A stretch of DNA of 64,000 nt from Echinarachnius parma (taxonomy: Eukaryota > Echinodermata > Echinoidea > Clypeasteroida > Echinarachniidae). The notes under the pieces were generated by a model. It saw nothing but the letters and a program-made list of their open reading frames with translations, made no database searches and was not told the DNA's origin. The position numbers and the translations under genes are program-made. The DNA is taken from positions 62,001-126,000 of the forward strand of contig JBAMJV010001824.1 of NCBI GenBank assembly GCA_037951105.1. Reading direction: 5' to 3'. Positions 29,001-44,000 of this stretch are shown piece after piece; positions within the stretch are counted from its first letter, which is position 1, and each line of letters begins with the position of its first letter.

Positions 29001-32000
29001 ATACCTAATATTTTTAATAAATACTTTTCTTCTGTTGGGGACAATTTAGCTAGAGATATTCCGCCGACTGATAAACACTTTGTTGATTTTTTAGGCCCCG
29101 CAAATCCAAATTCAATATTTTTTACTCCTATACATAAATTTGAGATATTAGATATTGTTTCTAATTTAAATGATAAGAAAAGTTCTGGTTGCGATGGTAT
29201 AAATAATTGTATTTTAAAAGGCATTATTCCTTACATAGTAGATCCATTAGTTCATATTTTTAATTTGTCCTTGTTAAATGGTGAAGTCCCTGACACAATG
29301 AAAATAGCTAAAGTTATTCCCTTATTCAAAAAGGGTGATAAGTTAGACATTACAAATTATCGTCCAATTTCTTTATTACCTTCTATTTCTAAGATACTAG
29401 AAAAAATTATATGCATTCGATTAGTTTCCTTTTTAAAAAATGAAAATATTCTTTCGAACTTTCAGTTTGGTTTTAGAGAAAAGTATAGTACTACCCATGC
29501 TTTATTATCTTTTATTGAGAAAGTAGCACATGCTATTGACAAATCTTCCCACATGGTGGGTATTTTTCTAGATTTCTCCAAGGCCTTCGACACAGTTAAC
29601 CATGATATTTTACTTTATAAACTTTCCCATTACGGTGTGCGTGGTAAGGCCTTGGAGTGGTTCAGGAATTACCTTTCAAATAGACAGCAATATGTATTTG
29701 TAAATAATCATAGTTCAGAGTTACGTAATATATCTTGTGGCGTCCCACAAGGAAGCATCTTAGGCCCACTCTTATTTATTTTATATATTAATGATTTTAG
29801 TAGGTCATCTGATGTTTTATCGTTTGTTCTTTTTGCCGATGACACTAACTTATTTTTTTCTCACGATAATCCACACACTCTTGCAGAAACAATCAATGTT
29901 GAATTAGTTAAGGTATTAAAGTGGATTAGAGCGAATAAATTATCATTAAATTTGCAGAAAACTAAATATATGCTTTTTAGTAAGTCTATACATTCCTTAC
30001 CCATAGATATTGCTTTTGAAGATTTTGTATTGGAAAATGTTTCTAACATTAAATTTTTAGGGGTTACTGTAGATAATCAACTTTCATGGAAATTTCATAT
30101 AAATAATATTTGTAAAGTTATTTCTCGCAATATTGGTATTATTAATAGATTAAAATTTCACCTCCCCTTAGCATCCTTACTTATGTTGTATTCATCTTTG
30201 ATATTACCATACTTAAATTATGGTATTTTGACTTGGGGTAACACCCACGTTACGTTATTAGATAAATTGTTATTATTGCAAAAGAAAGCACTGCGTATTA
30301 TTTTTAATATGGCCCCACGCTCTCACACAGACTCGCTATTTTTAGATAATAATATATTAAAAATTAAGGACTTATATTTATTTCAACTCGGTCAGTTTAT
30401 GTATAATTATAATAACAATACTTTACCCGCAATTTTTGATGAAATGTTTTTAAAAAATCAATTAGTTCATAAGTACCCAACACGACATTCGGGAGAATTC
30501 CATTTGCCCTTATTAAGAACGTTGTTAGCTCAAAATACATTTATTTATACTGGTCCCAAATTTTGGAATACTCTCAGTGATTATATTAAAAATGCAACTT
30601 CATTTAATTTGTTTAAGAAAAGGATTAAATTATTATTATTACAATCTTATAAAACTCCTAGTTAGTCAATAAAAGGTCATCATTTATATGCTTGTGTTAT
30701 TGTTCACTAAAAACTTGCCTTCCATATTCTTTGATTTTATTTGTATTGAGCGCTATTATATCACTTATACTCGTATGCGTGAACAGTTCTGTCTATCCAT
30801 ATCCAATCATCCTTTCTCTTCATGTTATGTCTTCGTGCTATGCACGTTGTATTGTGTTGTGTCGTATTGTTTTGTTCTGCTCGTCGAAGTCTCTGTCGGC
30901 CCACATCTTTATTTGTTTTTAGTAATCTTTACTGGAAGCAATTTTCAACTCAAATGTACAATTTATTGTTAATTACAAACAAAATACGTTTTAAAGTATA
31001 ATTTGATTTTATTATGAATTATGATTTAATTGCTTTATTATTACCCGAGGGGTCCACAATCTACAAGCATTGCTTTTTAGTGGATCCCTCCATTTCCAAA
31101 TATATTATTTACCATAATTATATGATTGTAGTTTTCATTGTACAGCTATTTCAATTTATTTCACACATGTAAACCTTGTATTTTTTGTACAATGCTATGT
31201 ATTTAAATTTTGTTTGGAAATGAAATAAACTAAACTGAAACTGAAACTGAATATGCTACTCACCCGAGAGCAGTGCTACATCTCCCCCGTTGCTAAGAGC
31301 AGCTCCTCCCTTTGCTGACATGAGTGACACTGTGAACACTTCATTCCCCTCCTCCTCCGAATCCTGTACAGAGGTCACAGCAATGGATGCCGAGGTCGCA
31401 CCGGGGTTAAAGGTCACGGTTCCCGAGATGGGCCTCACATCCTTGGTTACTGGGCTGTTCTGAAGCTCACTCATCTCCCTAGTAACAGAGAGAATAGTAT
31501 TGCAATATAGTAACAATTACAAAATATATGAGTATATACATGATAGGTCATAGCAATAAATGCTGAGGTCACGCCAGGGATAAAGGTCACAGTTCCGGAG
31601 ATGGGCCTCACATAACTGGGCTGTTCTGAAGCTTACTCATTTCTCTAGAGACAGAAAGAATATAATTCCATCAAACCAACAACTACAAAATAAATGAGTA
31701 TATCTCTCAAAGGTCACAGCAACGGATGCTGAGGTCATGCCAGGGTTAAAGGTAACAGTTCCTGAGATCGGTCTAACATCCATGGTAACTGGGCTGTTCT
31801 GAAGCTCACTCATCTCCCTGGTAACAGAAAGAATATAATTCCATAAAACCAATAACTACAACATAAATGAGTATATCTCTCAAAGGTCACAGCAACGGAT
31901 GCTGAGGTCATGCCGGGGTAAAAGGTCATAGTCCCCTAGATGGGTCTCTCATCCTTGGTCACTGGGCTGTTCTGAAGCTCACTCATTTTGCTGGTAACAA

Positions 32001-35000
32001 AGAGAATATGACTGCACTAGAGCATAAACTACCAATATATTTTATATCTTTGACTGTGACAGGACACAGCAATGGATGCTGAGGTCACACTGGAGTTAAA
32101 TGCTCTAACAAAATGTATGAAATGTTTGACTGGTGGTCATTTCTCACCTTTCCTGCAGTACACTGCTGTATATCCTGACATCTTGTAGCATCCCTGTATA
32201 GAGTTCATGCCCCTGTCTGATTCCTTACTATCACTATAATTTACCTGAATGCAATAAGGAATGTTTGACTGGTGGTCATTTCTCACCTTTCCTGCAGTAT
32301 ACTGCTGTATATCCTGACATCTTGTAGCATCCCCGTATAGAGTTCCAGACCCGGGCTGGAGGCTCCTACATACATGTCACCATCTCCATCAAGCACTACA
32401 CCTTCAAGATCTCTGTAATGCATAAAAAATATTAAAGTTTACATGCATTTTCATATACTGTAAGCATTAATTTATCAAGGCGATCAAGTCACCCCTGCCA
32501 CATGCAAAAGCTGCTTAAAGGGATATAGTAACATTGTTGACATGTGCAAAATGTGATAGTTGATACAATGTATATTGTTATCTGATATGTCCACTGGGTA
32601 TTTTGCAAAAATTTCAAGTGAAATGGACGTTATATGGCCGAGTAATGAGCAAAAATGCAAAGTGATATTTACATTGCACTGACTTTATACACGGTAACAA
32701 CTATCCAGTGAGATAGTTTAACATCTAAACACTTTTTTAATGAAAGGGAAATTCGAAAAACCAAAACCTGTCCCATGCTTCTATTGTTAATACGAAACCG
32801 AAGGTATGAGGGAACTGCTAGAGTTCCAAGTAAGTTTTGAGGATTTGGACAATATTACTAGATCCCTTAAATTTACAAATGCTCTATTTATCCATTTAGT
32901 AAAACTTCCATACTGTATGTTCACAGAATACTCAGTTTTGAAAAGTCACATTGTTATTTTTTTTAAAACTACAATTGTATATTTTATAAGATTTAAAGCA
33001 CTTTTACTTCTTGCAATAGCTTGTTAATAGTGAAAACAAGGATAAGACTCAACACACATATATTATATTTAACTGGGAGAATTATAAATCATAAAATGCA
33101 ACTGAATTATTACAAAAATATCAAAATATAAACTCACAGATCTCCTCCCACTGCGGTGCCGTCCACATAAAGGTTCGCAACCTGCCTCTGGTTATCAATG
33201 GTTGCTACAATGAAATGCCACTCATCATTGGCCAACTCTAGGCTGTATGCTGTCGTTCCGCTGGCATAATTAGTCTAAAATACAGAAGAGAAAAAATAAG
33301 ATGGTCAACAGATAAACACTACAATCAAAAGCTCCACACTAATCGAGGGAGAATAGGGAATGTCCCCTCCCACAGCAGGGAGCTTTGGCATTGTTTTACA
33401 TGAAATTGTGTAATCTGGTGCATACCCAGGAACTTGTGTCTGAATGGGCCATAATACAAGCTATGGTATCAAACATATATTTTGAAAGTGTGGGGGGGGG
33501 GGGGGGGGCACATTGCCCCCCTCCCCCATCCTTAGCTTGTTGACACCCATGGCTAAAAGAAATAATATCTGGGGTATTGATCGTATCCGAAACTGGAATC
33601 CCATGATTGAAAATCCAAGTGCCCATCTGATCATGCCACAACACCTCCATTGGTTTCTGTAGCACAGCTGTAACCGGAGTAGAGTGACCAGCTACTGGGG
33701 GAAAAAAACAAACATTGTAGATAGGCAACCACTACAAATAGGTCCCACAACATTGTTTTAATCTGCAAGGGATCATTTTCCATAGCGACAATAGGCAGGT
33801 TTGCTGCTATAGACAGGAGGCCACTAAGACAGGTTTGACTATAAGTGCTGTACAAAGTTACAATATGGCATACCAATGAAGATGTAGAGTATCTAAACTC
33901 CAGGTAGGTGATGGTCCGCAACTGGACTTGCAGCTTGAGTCTGTCGTATTTCATCTGACCCGAAGAAGCCAGCTAGGTTTTTAGTAGACACTACAGGCAG
34001 GTTAGCTGCTATAGACAAGGTGGCATCTAAGACTAAGACTCAGACTCTACGGTTTGACTGAAAGCATATAGTTACGATATGGCTTACCAATGAAGATGTT
34101 GAGTATTCAAACTCCAAGTAGGTGATGGTTTGAGACTGGACTTGCAGCTTGAGTCCGTAATAGGTCATCTGACCCGCCAGCTTGGAGACGATGAATCCAT
34201 TACAGGTTGAGGAAGGACGCACCCAGGCGCTGATAGTGAAACCAACAGCTGTGTCTGTCTGAGAGGGGTGGTACTCCCTGGGTATCTGCATGAAGGACTC
34301 TGTGGTTTAAAGGAAAGAATTTAGAAACATTTTGATAAGATTGTGGAGAAATAATTGTAAGCAGCCAGCTTGGATATGATAAAGCCATTACAGGTTGAGG
34401 AAGGACGCACCCAGGTGGTCAGGGTGAAAACAAAGGCCTTGTCTGTCTGAGAAGGGTGGTACTCCCTGGGTATCTGCATGAAGGGAAGAAAAGGCACCTT
34501 TAAGACGGTTGTTAGAATACTGATTTAAGACAATATTAGCAGTGTGTTATCTTAGAGACATTATGACAAAAGATAATACCAAAGCAGATACAGTTTTTAT
34601 AATATACCCCTAGGGGTACAATGGTTACCCCCTTCATTGTCATCAGCACAAAAGTGTGTAATAACGCAATATAGCCCTTCTTGGAACCCAGCAGATAGAT
34701 AATTAAGACTCCTTTTTCAGATGCCACTTACATGTACGTGTCAGTCCAGTGAATGAGAAGACTGGCGTTCCTGTGTATTGTCTTTGTTGACCTGTTTCCA
34801 GGGTAATGCCACCATTAGGGAAGGGAATATTCCCTACAAACAGCTGATCAACGACCCTCTGGTACTGTTTATAATATTTATTCCATAGAAAATAATACAA
34901 TAGCCACTTACGTGTCAGTCCAGTGAATGAGTAGACTGGCGTGCCGGTGTACTGCCTCTGTTGACCGGTTTCCAGGGTAACGCCACCATTAGGGAAGGGG

Positions 35001-38000
35001 ATGTCCCCTACAAACAGGAGGTCGATGACATTGGGCAGGTTGCCAGAGATGGTGTCGGAATACAGCTCCCATACAGCCTGAGTAAAATATGCAAATAAAG
35101 AGAGAGAAAGAGAAAGGGGTAAATCATTATTTCAAGATTGGACCACATCATTAGTTATTTTGCTGTTGGAATGTTTTATACAAATGTAATTGTTTTTGTT
35201 CTGAAGCAATCTTATATTATATCTACAATTCAAAAGAAATCATAATCCAAATAACAAAATTCAAAATAGGGGATTAGCATAGACAGGTCAATGTCCTTTC
35301 CTGGTCCTCAACGCCGCTACATAACCTGTACATTCGATGTATATGCTGCTGGATACAATCTTTGTTTTAATATGTAACCGTTTATTACTTTTTTGATTAT
35401 TAATTCTTATTTTATTGGTTGTCTTTATTTCAAATTAGTTGTTTATTCTGTATTCCATTGAATGTGAAATAAACAGACCTAACAATATTTGTTTTAATCA
35501 GTAAATCTTTTGCTTTCCCATACCCCAATGGCTCCTGCCGTGCCCTGCAGCCTCTGCACAGTGAACGTAGCCGTTGCTAGGGCATCCTCCCCGGGGTAGA
35601 AATCTTCCGCTACATCCCTCTCTCGCGATGAAGATGCGAAAGCCAGCACTCCATACGGGTCATCATTCTCGGTTATCTCTATGGATGTAGCAAGTGGTCT
35701 GGTAGTAGACAGTCTCCCTCCTCCTGTTTCAGGAAAAGAAAATATAGATATATATAATTTTTTCCCCTTTACGTGTTATGCCCTTATTCGATTAAATCAT
35801 CATCTCATTCAACTACCATCAAATTAAGCAGGGACCAAATGCTATATATTTACTTACAAGATTATGCAACTAAATGTGAACAAATTATGTTTTTCTCTTT
35901 TGGGCCACCCAATACGAGTTTTATTTATGGCAACCGAAGACCCTGAGTCACTATGGAAAAACAGTCAGTTTCTATATATACTCATCAATTGAGTCCTACG
36001 CTTTGAGCTTTAAGCACCTTATTAGGTGGATATTGCACAATCTAAATATATAGTGGATCCTCAGGCAGCCTACATAGCATATAACTTCAAATACAATTTG
36101 TAAGAAATTAAATATGACTTTTGTGTACACACCTGTAGTGCTGACCAGAACCAGCTGGAAGAGTTCATTGAACTCTGGGATGCCATCGGCCGTAGTCCTA
36201 AGCATGATGGTGCCCCGAGTCTGACCAGAGGTGAACTGGACAGAGCCACTGACCTCCTCAAAGTCCTCTTGGTCAGCCAGGGGAAGGGAAGTAGCATTGG
36301 ACATCAGCTGCCAGTTGACCAGTATTGTGCCGAATGTTCCACGCTCTCTCTCAACTCTGCAGATAAAAATATTGTAAAATTTCAATCAAATTAAGTTGCA
36401 AGTCAGTTGGGGTCCAAGCTTTCGATCCCAAGAGAATCTTCATCAGAGGCTGTAACAATGATCATATCAAGTTCATACATTCATTGTAACCATGGCAGTC
36501 CCACTGTGTGGTGCTATCTTGCATGCGCGATGCATTTCATGCAAAAACACATGTACACATTTGTCAGTGTTGTGGATTCTTGAGCACTACTCTCAGTGGG
36601 TTATCAGGGGTAATATATAGATGATTTGCAAACTTTTCATTAGTTGCACGTTAAGCTTATGCCTTGAAATAATACTGTTTTGTAACATAATGACAAGCAT
36701 TTTACACTTAATTTGTTGGATTTTGCATTATTGAGAATATATAGAAGTTGCCTTCTGCTACAGAATCATATCAGATGTATAGCCAAATCAATAGATAAGG
36801 TGGGGAAAGTGTGAGAAGGGCATTAAGTCATTTTTTCCCCCTTCAAAATTGACTTCTGCATACCATCTTGTATGTCCAAGCATTCTCTATTTGGTGCCAA
36901 ATTTTCTTTTATAATTATAATTTGGGGAATATATATTTTTGTTTAAAACCTTCAAAACATTAAACATGATGAAACAAATTATGCTGAAACTTACATGAAG
37001 TTGACAACAGATTCCTCTGACGTGACCCGATGCTGAACATTGTCCAGAAAGCTGAACACACCTCCTGGATCATCACTGGCTGCTATGGTAACTGTTGCTA
37101 TGCCACCATCATAAACAACAATGTCACCTGTAACCAAAATGGATGGAAGAATAAATAATTTATGATAAGATGTCTTATATAACTTTGAGAATATGTCATT
37201 AATTATGAAGTGCAGGTGTTGCTAAACAATCAGAACAAACTTCACTTCTAATCGGGGTTCCTGAGTTTTTTAAACGGAATAAAATCTTGGCATTTTGCTG
37301 CCCTCTAACCAGGAGTAGGAAAGGGGACATGGTCTAGTATAGGGGCCATTTACAAAGTATGTACGCAAATTATTGACCGAAATGGACCCCCCCTCCCCCC
37401 CTGTACGCACTTTGTATGCATGTGGTTTAATACAGCGCACGCATCAGCGTGAACCCCACCCTCCCCCCCCCCCCCCTCCCCCCCATCTTGTGCATACATA
37501 CTTTGTAGATGGCCCCATATACATTATTATTATTATCAAGTGCTCAAAACATGGGATATGATTGCATTTAAAACTGTCAGAGTGCCAACATGGAATTCAG
37601 CTTGCCAAGCATTGATTCAATGGGGCATTCAAAGCACTGCAAAAATTTTGCGACAATCATTCAGATGATTGCAATTTGTACTCACCGATTGGGTTGAAGA
37701 GCTGAACAAAGAACGTCTCTGCATCCTCCGGCTCGACATCGTCCAGGATCTCCACATTGATGGTGGCCGTCACAGTCCCAACGGGGAAGTTCAGCTTGCC
37801 ACTCGTCTCTGCGTAATCTACACCGGATGCCAGAGCAGTGCCGGGTATGGTCCTGAAATCAACCGTAGCTGCGGAGTCGCCGGTGCTGTTACGACGCACA
37901 GTCAGCGTAATAGAATCTGGCTCTGATACCGTGATGTTTGTTGGCTCTGAATAAGGCAAGTGGGAAAAGTATAAATAGCAAGATACAACTGGAGGAAAAC

Positions 38001-41000
38001 TGACATCCCCTTTACTGCCAATTTCTAGCTCTAAATGCTAACTGATTTTAGAGTAGAGATAGCAAGAAAAGTATGAGAAAAATTAAGTGTTTTAAATAGC
38101 ATTATTGATAGTTTATTTTCAATTAATTCAAACATATAGAGAAACTGACCAGAAATATATAATATGATTGAAAAAGAAAATGGGATTACAACAGGATTCA
38201 AACCCGAGACCTCCGGTTTGCTATTTTCGATAGCTCTTTCACCAAGCTAATTTTATGTTGGCCTATGTTGAAATTGTTATGTCAGAGAATACCATTCTTT
38301 TTGTATAACTTCTGGACATGTAGAGCTTCGGCCTCATTTTCGATGTGTTTTAAATCCCACTATAGTAGAAATACATCTAGATTCAAATTTTAAAATTCCC
38401 CAAACAAAGTACCTTCAAAGAAGACTGCATCATCGTTCTTGTTGATGTTGAGGGTGGCTGTCTGCGGGTTGCCTAGGCGACTGCCTCCGGTGGGATTGAA
38501 TATAGTGATCATAAAGCTCTCAGGGCCCTCAGGGGTCTGCAGGATGAGACACATGACAATCACAGAGAATATTCAAAGTAAATTCATTAAAGGGATAGTT
38601 GAGTTTTGGTCAAACTGAATTTAAGTAACCAAACCTGCACCATAGCAGTACAAACTAATAGTAATAATTACAAACGACCAAGTAAAGAACATATTATCAT
38701 TCAAAGAGCCGCTACAACTCAAGAGGGCGCTCTCTAAAAAAAAAATTGGTTTCAACCATTTTTAATACAGTGATCATGAAGCTCTCGGGGATGAGGATGA
38801 GACGCACAATCAGAGAGAATATTCCAAGTAAATTCATTAAAGAAAATTAACACTCCATTTATTCTGCCACAAATACAATGTAAGAAAGATAAATTAATAA
38901 CAAGGCAATTATTTTGTTTCACACTGTGACATATTGCAAAATTACACATTGAAATATAGAACCATTCATTTAAATCAGGAATACAATATTTACTGAGTCC
39001 AGACTGAAGCCAAAAGAACACAGGCTAGTTTTATCACACATGAATTAAACCAAATGAATAAGTTAATACACACAATTCCGTCGTTCTTTTTAAGGTTACT
39101 ATGGGTAAACAAAACTAAATTATTACAGTACAGTAATTACAGTACATTACCTGATCATTCCTTGTTGTCAACGAGATGAACTTCAAGCTCTCGCCATCAG
39201 CAAACACGACCATGCCTCCAGTCGGCATGACATCAGACGCGGCTGATGATCCCGTCGAACCCACCGCCCAGGAAACGGATGCAGTTCCAAACGTGCCCTT
39301 TGACCTCGCCACGGCAAACATGGCCGTCTGATTCTGCGAGGCCGTGCTCTCATCGATGTACATCACTGCAGGGTCCTCCTGGAACTCAATCACGCCATAC
39401 GGGTCGTCGCTACTCAGAACCGTGATCCGAATCCGCGTGCGGTTGCCAAGGTTACTCGGCGGTGAGCCGTACGACTGGAGGACGAGGTAGAATGTCTCGT
39501 CCAGCTCGGGGACGCCGTCCGCTGCAGCGACCAATGTGATTGTGACAGTGTCCACACCGGATGGGAATTCGGCAAGACCCCTAGCCCCGTAGAATTCTCC
39601 GTTTACGCCGCCCTCTATAGTGTACTGTACACTACGCTGGACGAGGTTCCCTCCAGTGCGCTGGATGATGACCTGAAGTTTGGTGAGGGGGAGGGGGGGA
39701 AAGAATGTTAGTTCAATCATTTAATCTGCAATCTTAAATACATTTCAAATATAAGGAACACTGACTAGATAAATTACATTAATAAAACAAAGAGCAAGGT
39801 AATGTGCTCTAGCAAGAACGTGATACTTCGGGATTGTTGGATGTACATGTAGCTATAAAACCCTAAACCTGATCTAGCCTGGAAGTGCTTGCAGTGGCGG
39901 TTCTTTTATTTTGTCACAAGTTAAATCAGCCCATTTAAGTATCAATTTCTTTCTGTTTACCTGAACAACATTGATGCCCTCTGTGACAACATAAGGCCCA
40001 GCAGTTCTCGGAGAGAATTCAAACGTGCCACCGGGGTTGTCGTTCTCCAGGATGGTTACCATGGCAACTGTGTCTCCAGGGCGCAGCAGTTGGTTGTCGG
40101 GGGTGACGTCGTAGAGTTCAACGCTGAAGACTTCATCTGTCTCTGCCAAGTCGTCTGGTAGGATGTCAATCACTATCACCTGCATTGATTCACCTAGTGG
40201 GGGAAATGACAAAATTAAAATATTAAAATTTCGTTAATTTCAATTTATAAAGAATTCATTGTCAGGGGTCATTTTGTAGAGCTGCATGCTAAAACCTTTA
40301 CCCATCTCTCTGCCTCTGAGGCTGAGTGTACGATTACAGAGCAGTTGGTTTTCCATGCATAATGTGAATTGTGTATCAACTGGATCTATGTACATGTATT
40401 ATCCTTGTGGTTCATGAAACTTTGGTGAACCCCTCAAAAGAGATAAGCTACCTTTAATAATAATAATAATGATGATAATGGCCACTTATAGATCGCAGTC
40501 AAGTCTGTCACAATGTGACACTTCTGACACTATTATTACCCATGTTCAACAGGTATAGTTCAAACCCACATAATGATATTGCATACTTTAAACTTAACAT
40601 TACAACCATTTATCAAAATATCACATTTTCATTTTTTTTCTTCAAACTTTGGATATTATCGGAGTGATCAAACATTTTTTTGCTTTACAGATCAACCATC
40701 CTTTGAAACATAACATATTCATTGCCATTATGCAATATCAACAATAATAATGTTGTTACCTGGAGCGAATAGGACAGTTCCATTGGCTTGTCCATAATCA
40801 GCTGCTGAAGCTGTGACCTCTGACCCTGATGGAGTGGTGATGCGCCAAAACACAGTTGCAGAACCAGATGTGCCCTCTCTTGTCAAATTTAGCACCAACT
40901 ATTCATCAAAGAAAAGATAGAAATGGAATTACTGAGAAATAGAATAGGACAGTTCCGTTGGCTTGTCCATAATCAGCTGCTGAAGCTGTGACCTCTGACC

Positions 41001-44000
41001 CTGATGGAGTGGTGATGCGCCAAAACACAGTTGCAGAACCAGATGTGCCCTCTCTTGTCAAATTAAGCACCAACTATACATCGTTCAAATAAAAGAGAAA
41101 AGGGATTACTTAGAAACAAAAATAGGACAGTTCCGTAGTCATGCCCATAAGCTGCTGCTGAAGACCGCTCAACCTGATGGAGTGGTGATGCGCAGTGTTA
41201 GAACAATATGTGCCCTCTTTAGTTAAATTGAGCATCAACCATAAATCACAACAAACAGAAACAGGATTGCTTATATAAACAGTGATGGCTTTACAATTAT
41301 CATTGACAAATACAAATGTTGATCAATTCAATTTCATGGTGTATTATAGAAAAGTTAAAAATAAGTAAAAAACAGAAAATCACGAGATTAAAGGGACTTT
41401 GTCCAAATCCTCAAAACTTACTTGGAACTCTAGTGTTTCTCTCATACCTTATCATATTCATATTAACAATAAAATCACGGGACAGGTTTCGTTTTTTCAA
41501 ATTTCCATTTCGTTCAAAAGATATTTACGATTGAAGTGTTCAGATATGAAACGTGAAATTTTCACACATTACCGTGTGGACATTTCAGATCACTCCAATA
41601 CACATTTTATTAATCACTCATCACTTTTTGCACTTGCCCTCAAAGTTACTAGATCCCTTGAAATTTAACCACTCATTTTCATTCAGTAAACTAGTAACTG
41701 TTCTTACCTCTCTTGGTGCGGAACCATCTGGTTCCGTGACATCTACAGCCAGACCAGCCCTGGCGAACCCAATCTCTCCATTGGCAATGTCAGCAGAGAC
41801 AGGAAGTGAGACAGTGACCTTTGAGCCCAGCCTTGGACTGCTGGGAGGCAGGGTAGGGGTGGGGCTCAGGAGACTGACTTGGACCAGCGAGACCATGAAC
41901 TGGGCATCGAGACTGAGGAAGGCATTGTCCCTCACTGGGATCGTAAACTGGTGAACTGATGTCCCATCCAGGAAGACGGTGGTACTGCTTCCTGCGGTCT
42001 CCAGGACATCTGCAGTTGACAAAAGTGCGGGTTGAAGTGGATGACATGTTGTACGAGATTAGTTGTAGACAGTTCGCAGCAAATATGCCTGTCACTTTAT
42101 AAAAACATCTTTTAAACATGCAAATTCATATAATACATTCAAGATATTCTTAGAAAACACAATGCACAAAGACAAAATACATCATCTTGACAAAGTTGGA
42201 CATCTATACCCCTTCTTAACAAAATCTTTCCCCACATATTTTCAACCTCTAGTTTTCTTTCCAGAAAGCCCTTGTACACCGTTATAAAAATACATATTTT
42301 TTAAAATCAATTATATGCCAATTAGACTATTCCTTCATGTTTTCCTTCTTCTAATAAGACGAAAGGACCAACCTGCACTCATGTCTGTTCCATCTGGCAG
42401 GACATAGGACACATTAAAGGTCACCAGGACATCCCCCACCGTTCCTCCGCTCCTAGTCATCAGTAGTCTCAGTCTCCTGGGCTGAGAGGCTGCCTCAATG
42501 GACTGGTCGGAATCAGATGAGAACTGCATCACTCCGTACACATCATCACTGTCTCTGATGATCAGCGTTCCCTCGATGACTCCATCGACCCTAGCGCCAC
42601 CGGTGACAGAGCTGGGTAGAAGCCGGACAACATAGACCTCTGCTTCCTCTGGGATGGTGTCCTGGGACACCGGGATGGACAACTCCTGGGAGCGCTGTCC
42701 CTCCTGCAGCCTCACCGTCCCCGATGACTCAACGGTCTGAGACCCTGAGTCATCTCGCAAGACCTGGTACTGAACGGTGACTTCGCCAAAAGCCCCTCCA
42801 GTCCTGACGACGACAAAGTCCCTGATCACGCTGGTTGTCTCCTCATCGACAATCACAGTGAGGGAAGACCCGGTGGAGTTGAAGGACAGGACGCCATTGT
42901 GGTCGTCGTTGGCCAGGATCCTTGCGATGGTGGTGGAGGGACTGACAATGACGGCATTGCTGGAAGGGTTGATTAGGGTGATCATGATGTCCTCGCTCAG
43001 CTCAGGCATGACGTCGGGTATGATGGCGATGCTGATTTGCATTCTCGTTTCACCCGATGTGAATGTGATGCTTCCGTTCATCGCCACATAGTCCTGACCG
43101 AAGACAGCTCCGGTTGTGGTGATGTAGTAATTCACAGTTACAACCCCACTCCTTGGACCAAGACTGGTCGCGCCATCTTGGGCCAGCCCACGTAGAACCT
43201 CCACAAAGACGTTGCCTGAATCCTCGTCAAACATGTACAGTGGCTGGGCGAAGCGCAGCGGACTGTCGTTCTCCTGTATGACTAGCTGGATGGATGAAGC
43301 TGATGTGTTCAGTCGGGCTCCTCCGGTGACCGATGTCAACTGAACCGTGAAAGACTCCTCATTCTCAGGTTCCTGCGAGAAAACATTTTAGTAACAAACT
43401 TATATTGATACTTGTAAGCAGGTTACAAATTGGGAGCCTGAAAACTAAATCATACAAATTGTCATTCTAGGTGAACATGCAGGGCCTGATTTCAGGCTTT
43501 TGACTAAAACCAGGCATCCCTTAACAATGAACAATGAAAACAGATTTTCTGATATTTAATTCTACACATGTGACCCTTTGAAATTAGCTAAAGATTACAA
43601 ATGTTATATGAATAAATTTGTTTGATCTATGTCATCATGAACAATTGTAATGCTAGTTTTGTTCATTTTATGTTACTTTTACAAAAGCACTAATATTTGT
43701 TGCTGTTCATGAAAAGACACATCAATGCACTTTACAAGCATCTGATGAAATCATCTACTTTTAGGTAAATTACACAAAATCATGTAAACAAAATGACATT
43801 TGTTTGTATATTACAATTTAAGAAATAATAATAGTGTACTTGGCAACAAAGAGGTGAATATTTAACATCGTTTTCACTAACCTGATCAGCTAGCACTGCT
43901 ATGTCAAATGAGACCTCAGCCTGTCCCTCTTGGAAGGTGACTGATGATGTTACTGGTGACAGATCATTGCTGGCTGCATTGGGGCCTCCAGAGATCTAAA

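Larger units (their letters stand above)
25940..31250 (+). mobile_element. non-LTR retrotransposon (LINE), near full length, antisense in ADGRV1 intron 19
   Basis: A 5.3-kb element. It has a 5' region with two about 260-base direct repeats 881 bases apart (25941 and 26822). A single intact ORF encodes endonuclease and reverse transcriptase (27546-30665). The 3' UTR ends in a short ACTGAA tandem repeat (31232-31250) instead of poly(A). No RNase H and a 3' microsatellite tail suggest a CR1/L2/Jockey-related clade; exact clade not determined. Removing it leaves an intron of about 550 bases, like its neighbours. No clear target duplication. Confidence 0.85.

Noticed and set aside
38175..38255. 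tRNA gene
   Set aside because: A and B boxes are present but the cloverleaf ends do not pair, and the flanks recur at 46.0 kb; a SINE remnant instead.
40933..41073. Alternative exon 7
   Set aside because: Its only donor gives 141 bases, so the phase does not fit exon 8, and it is 34 bases from exon 7.
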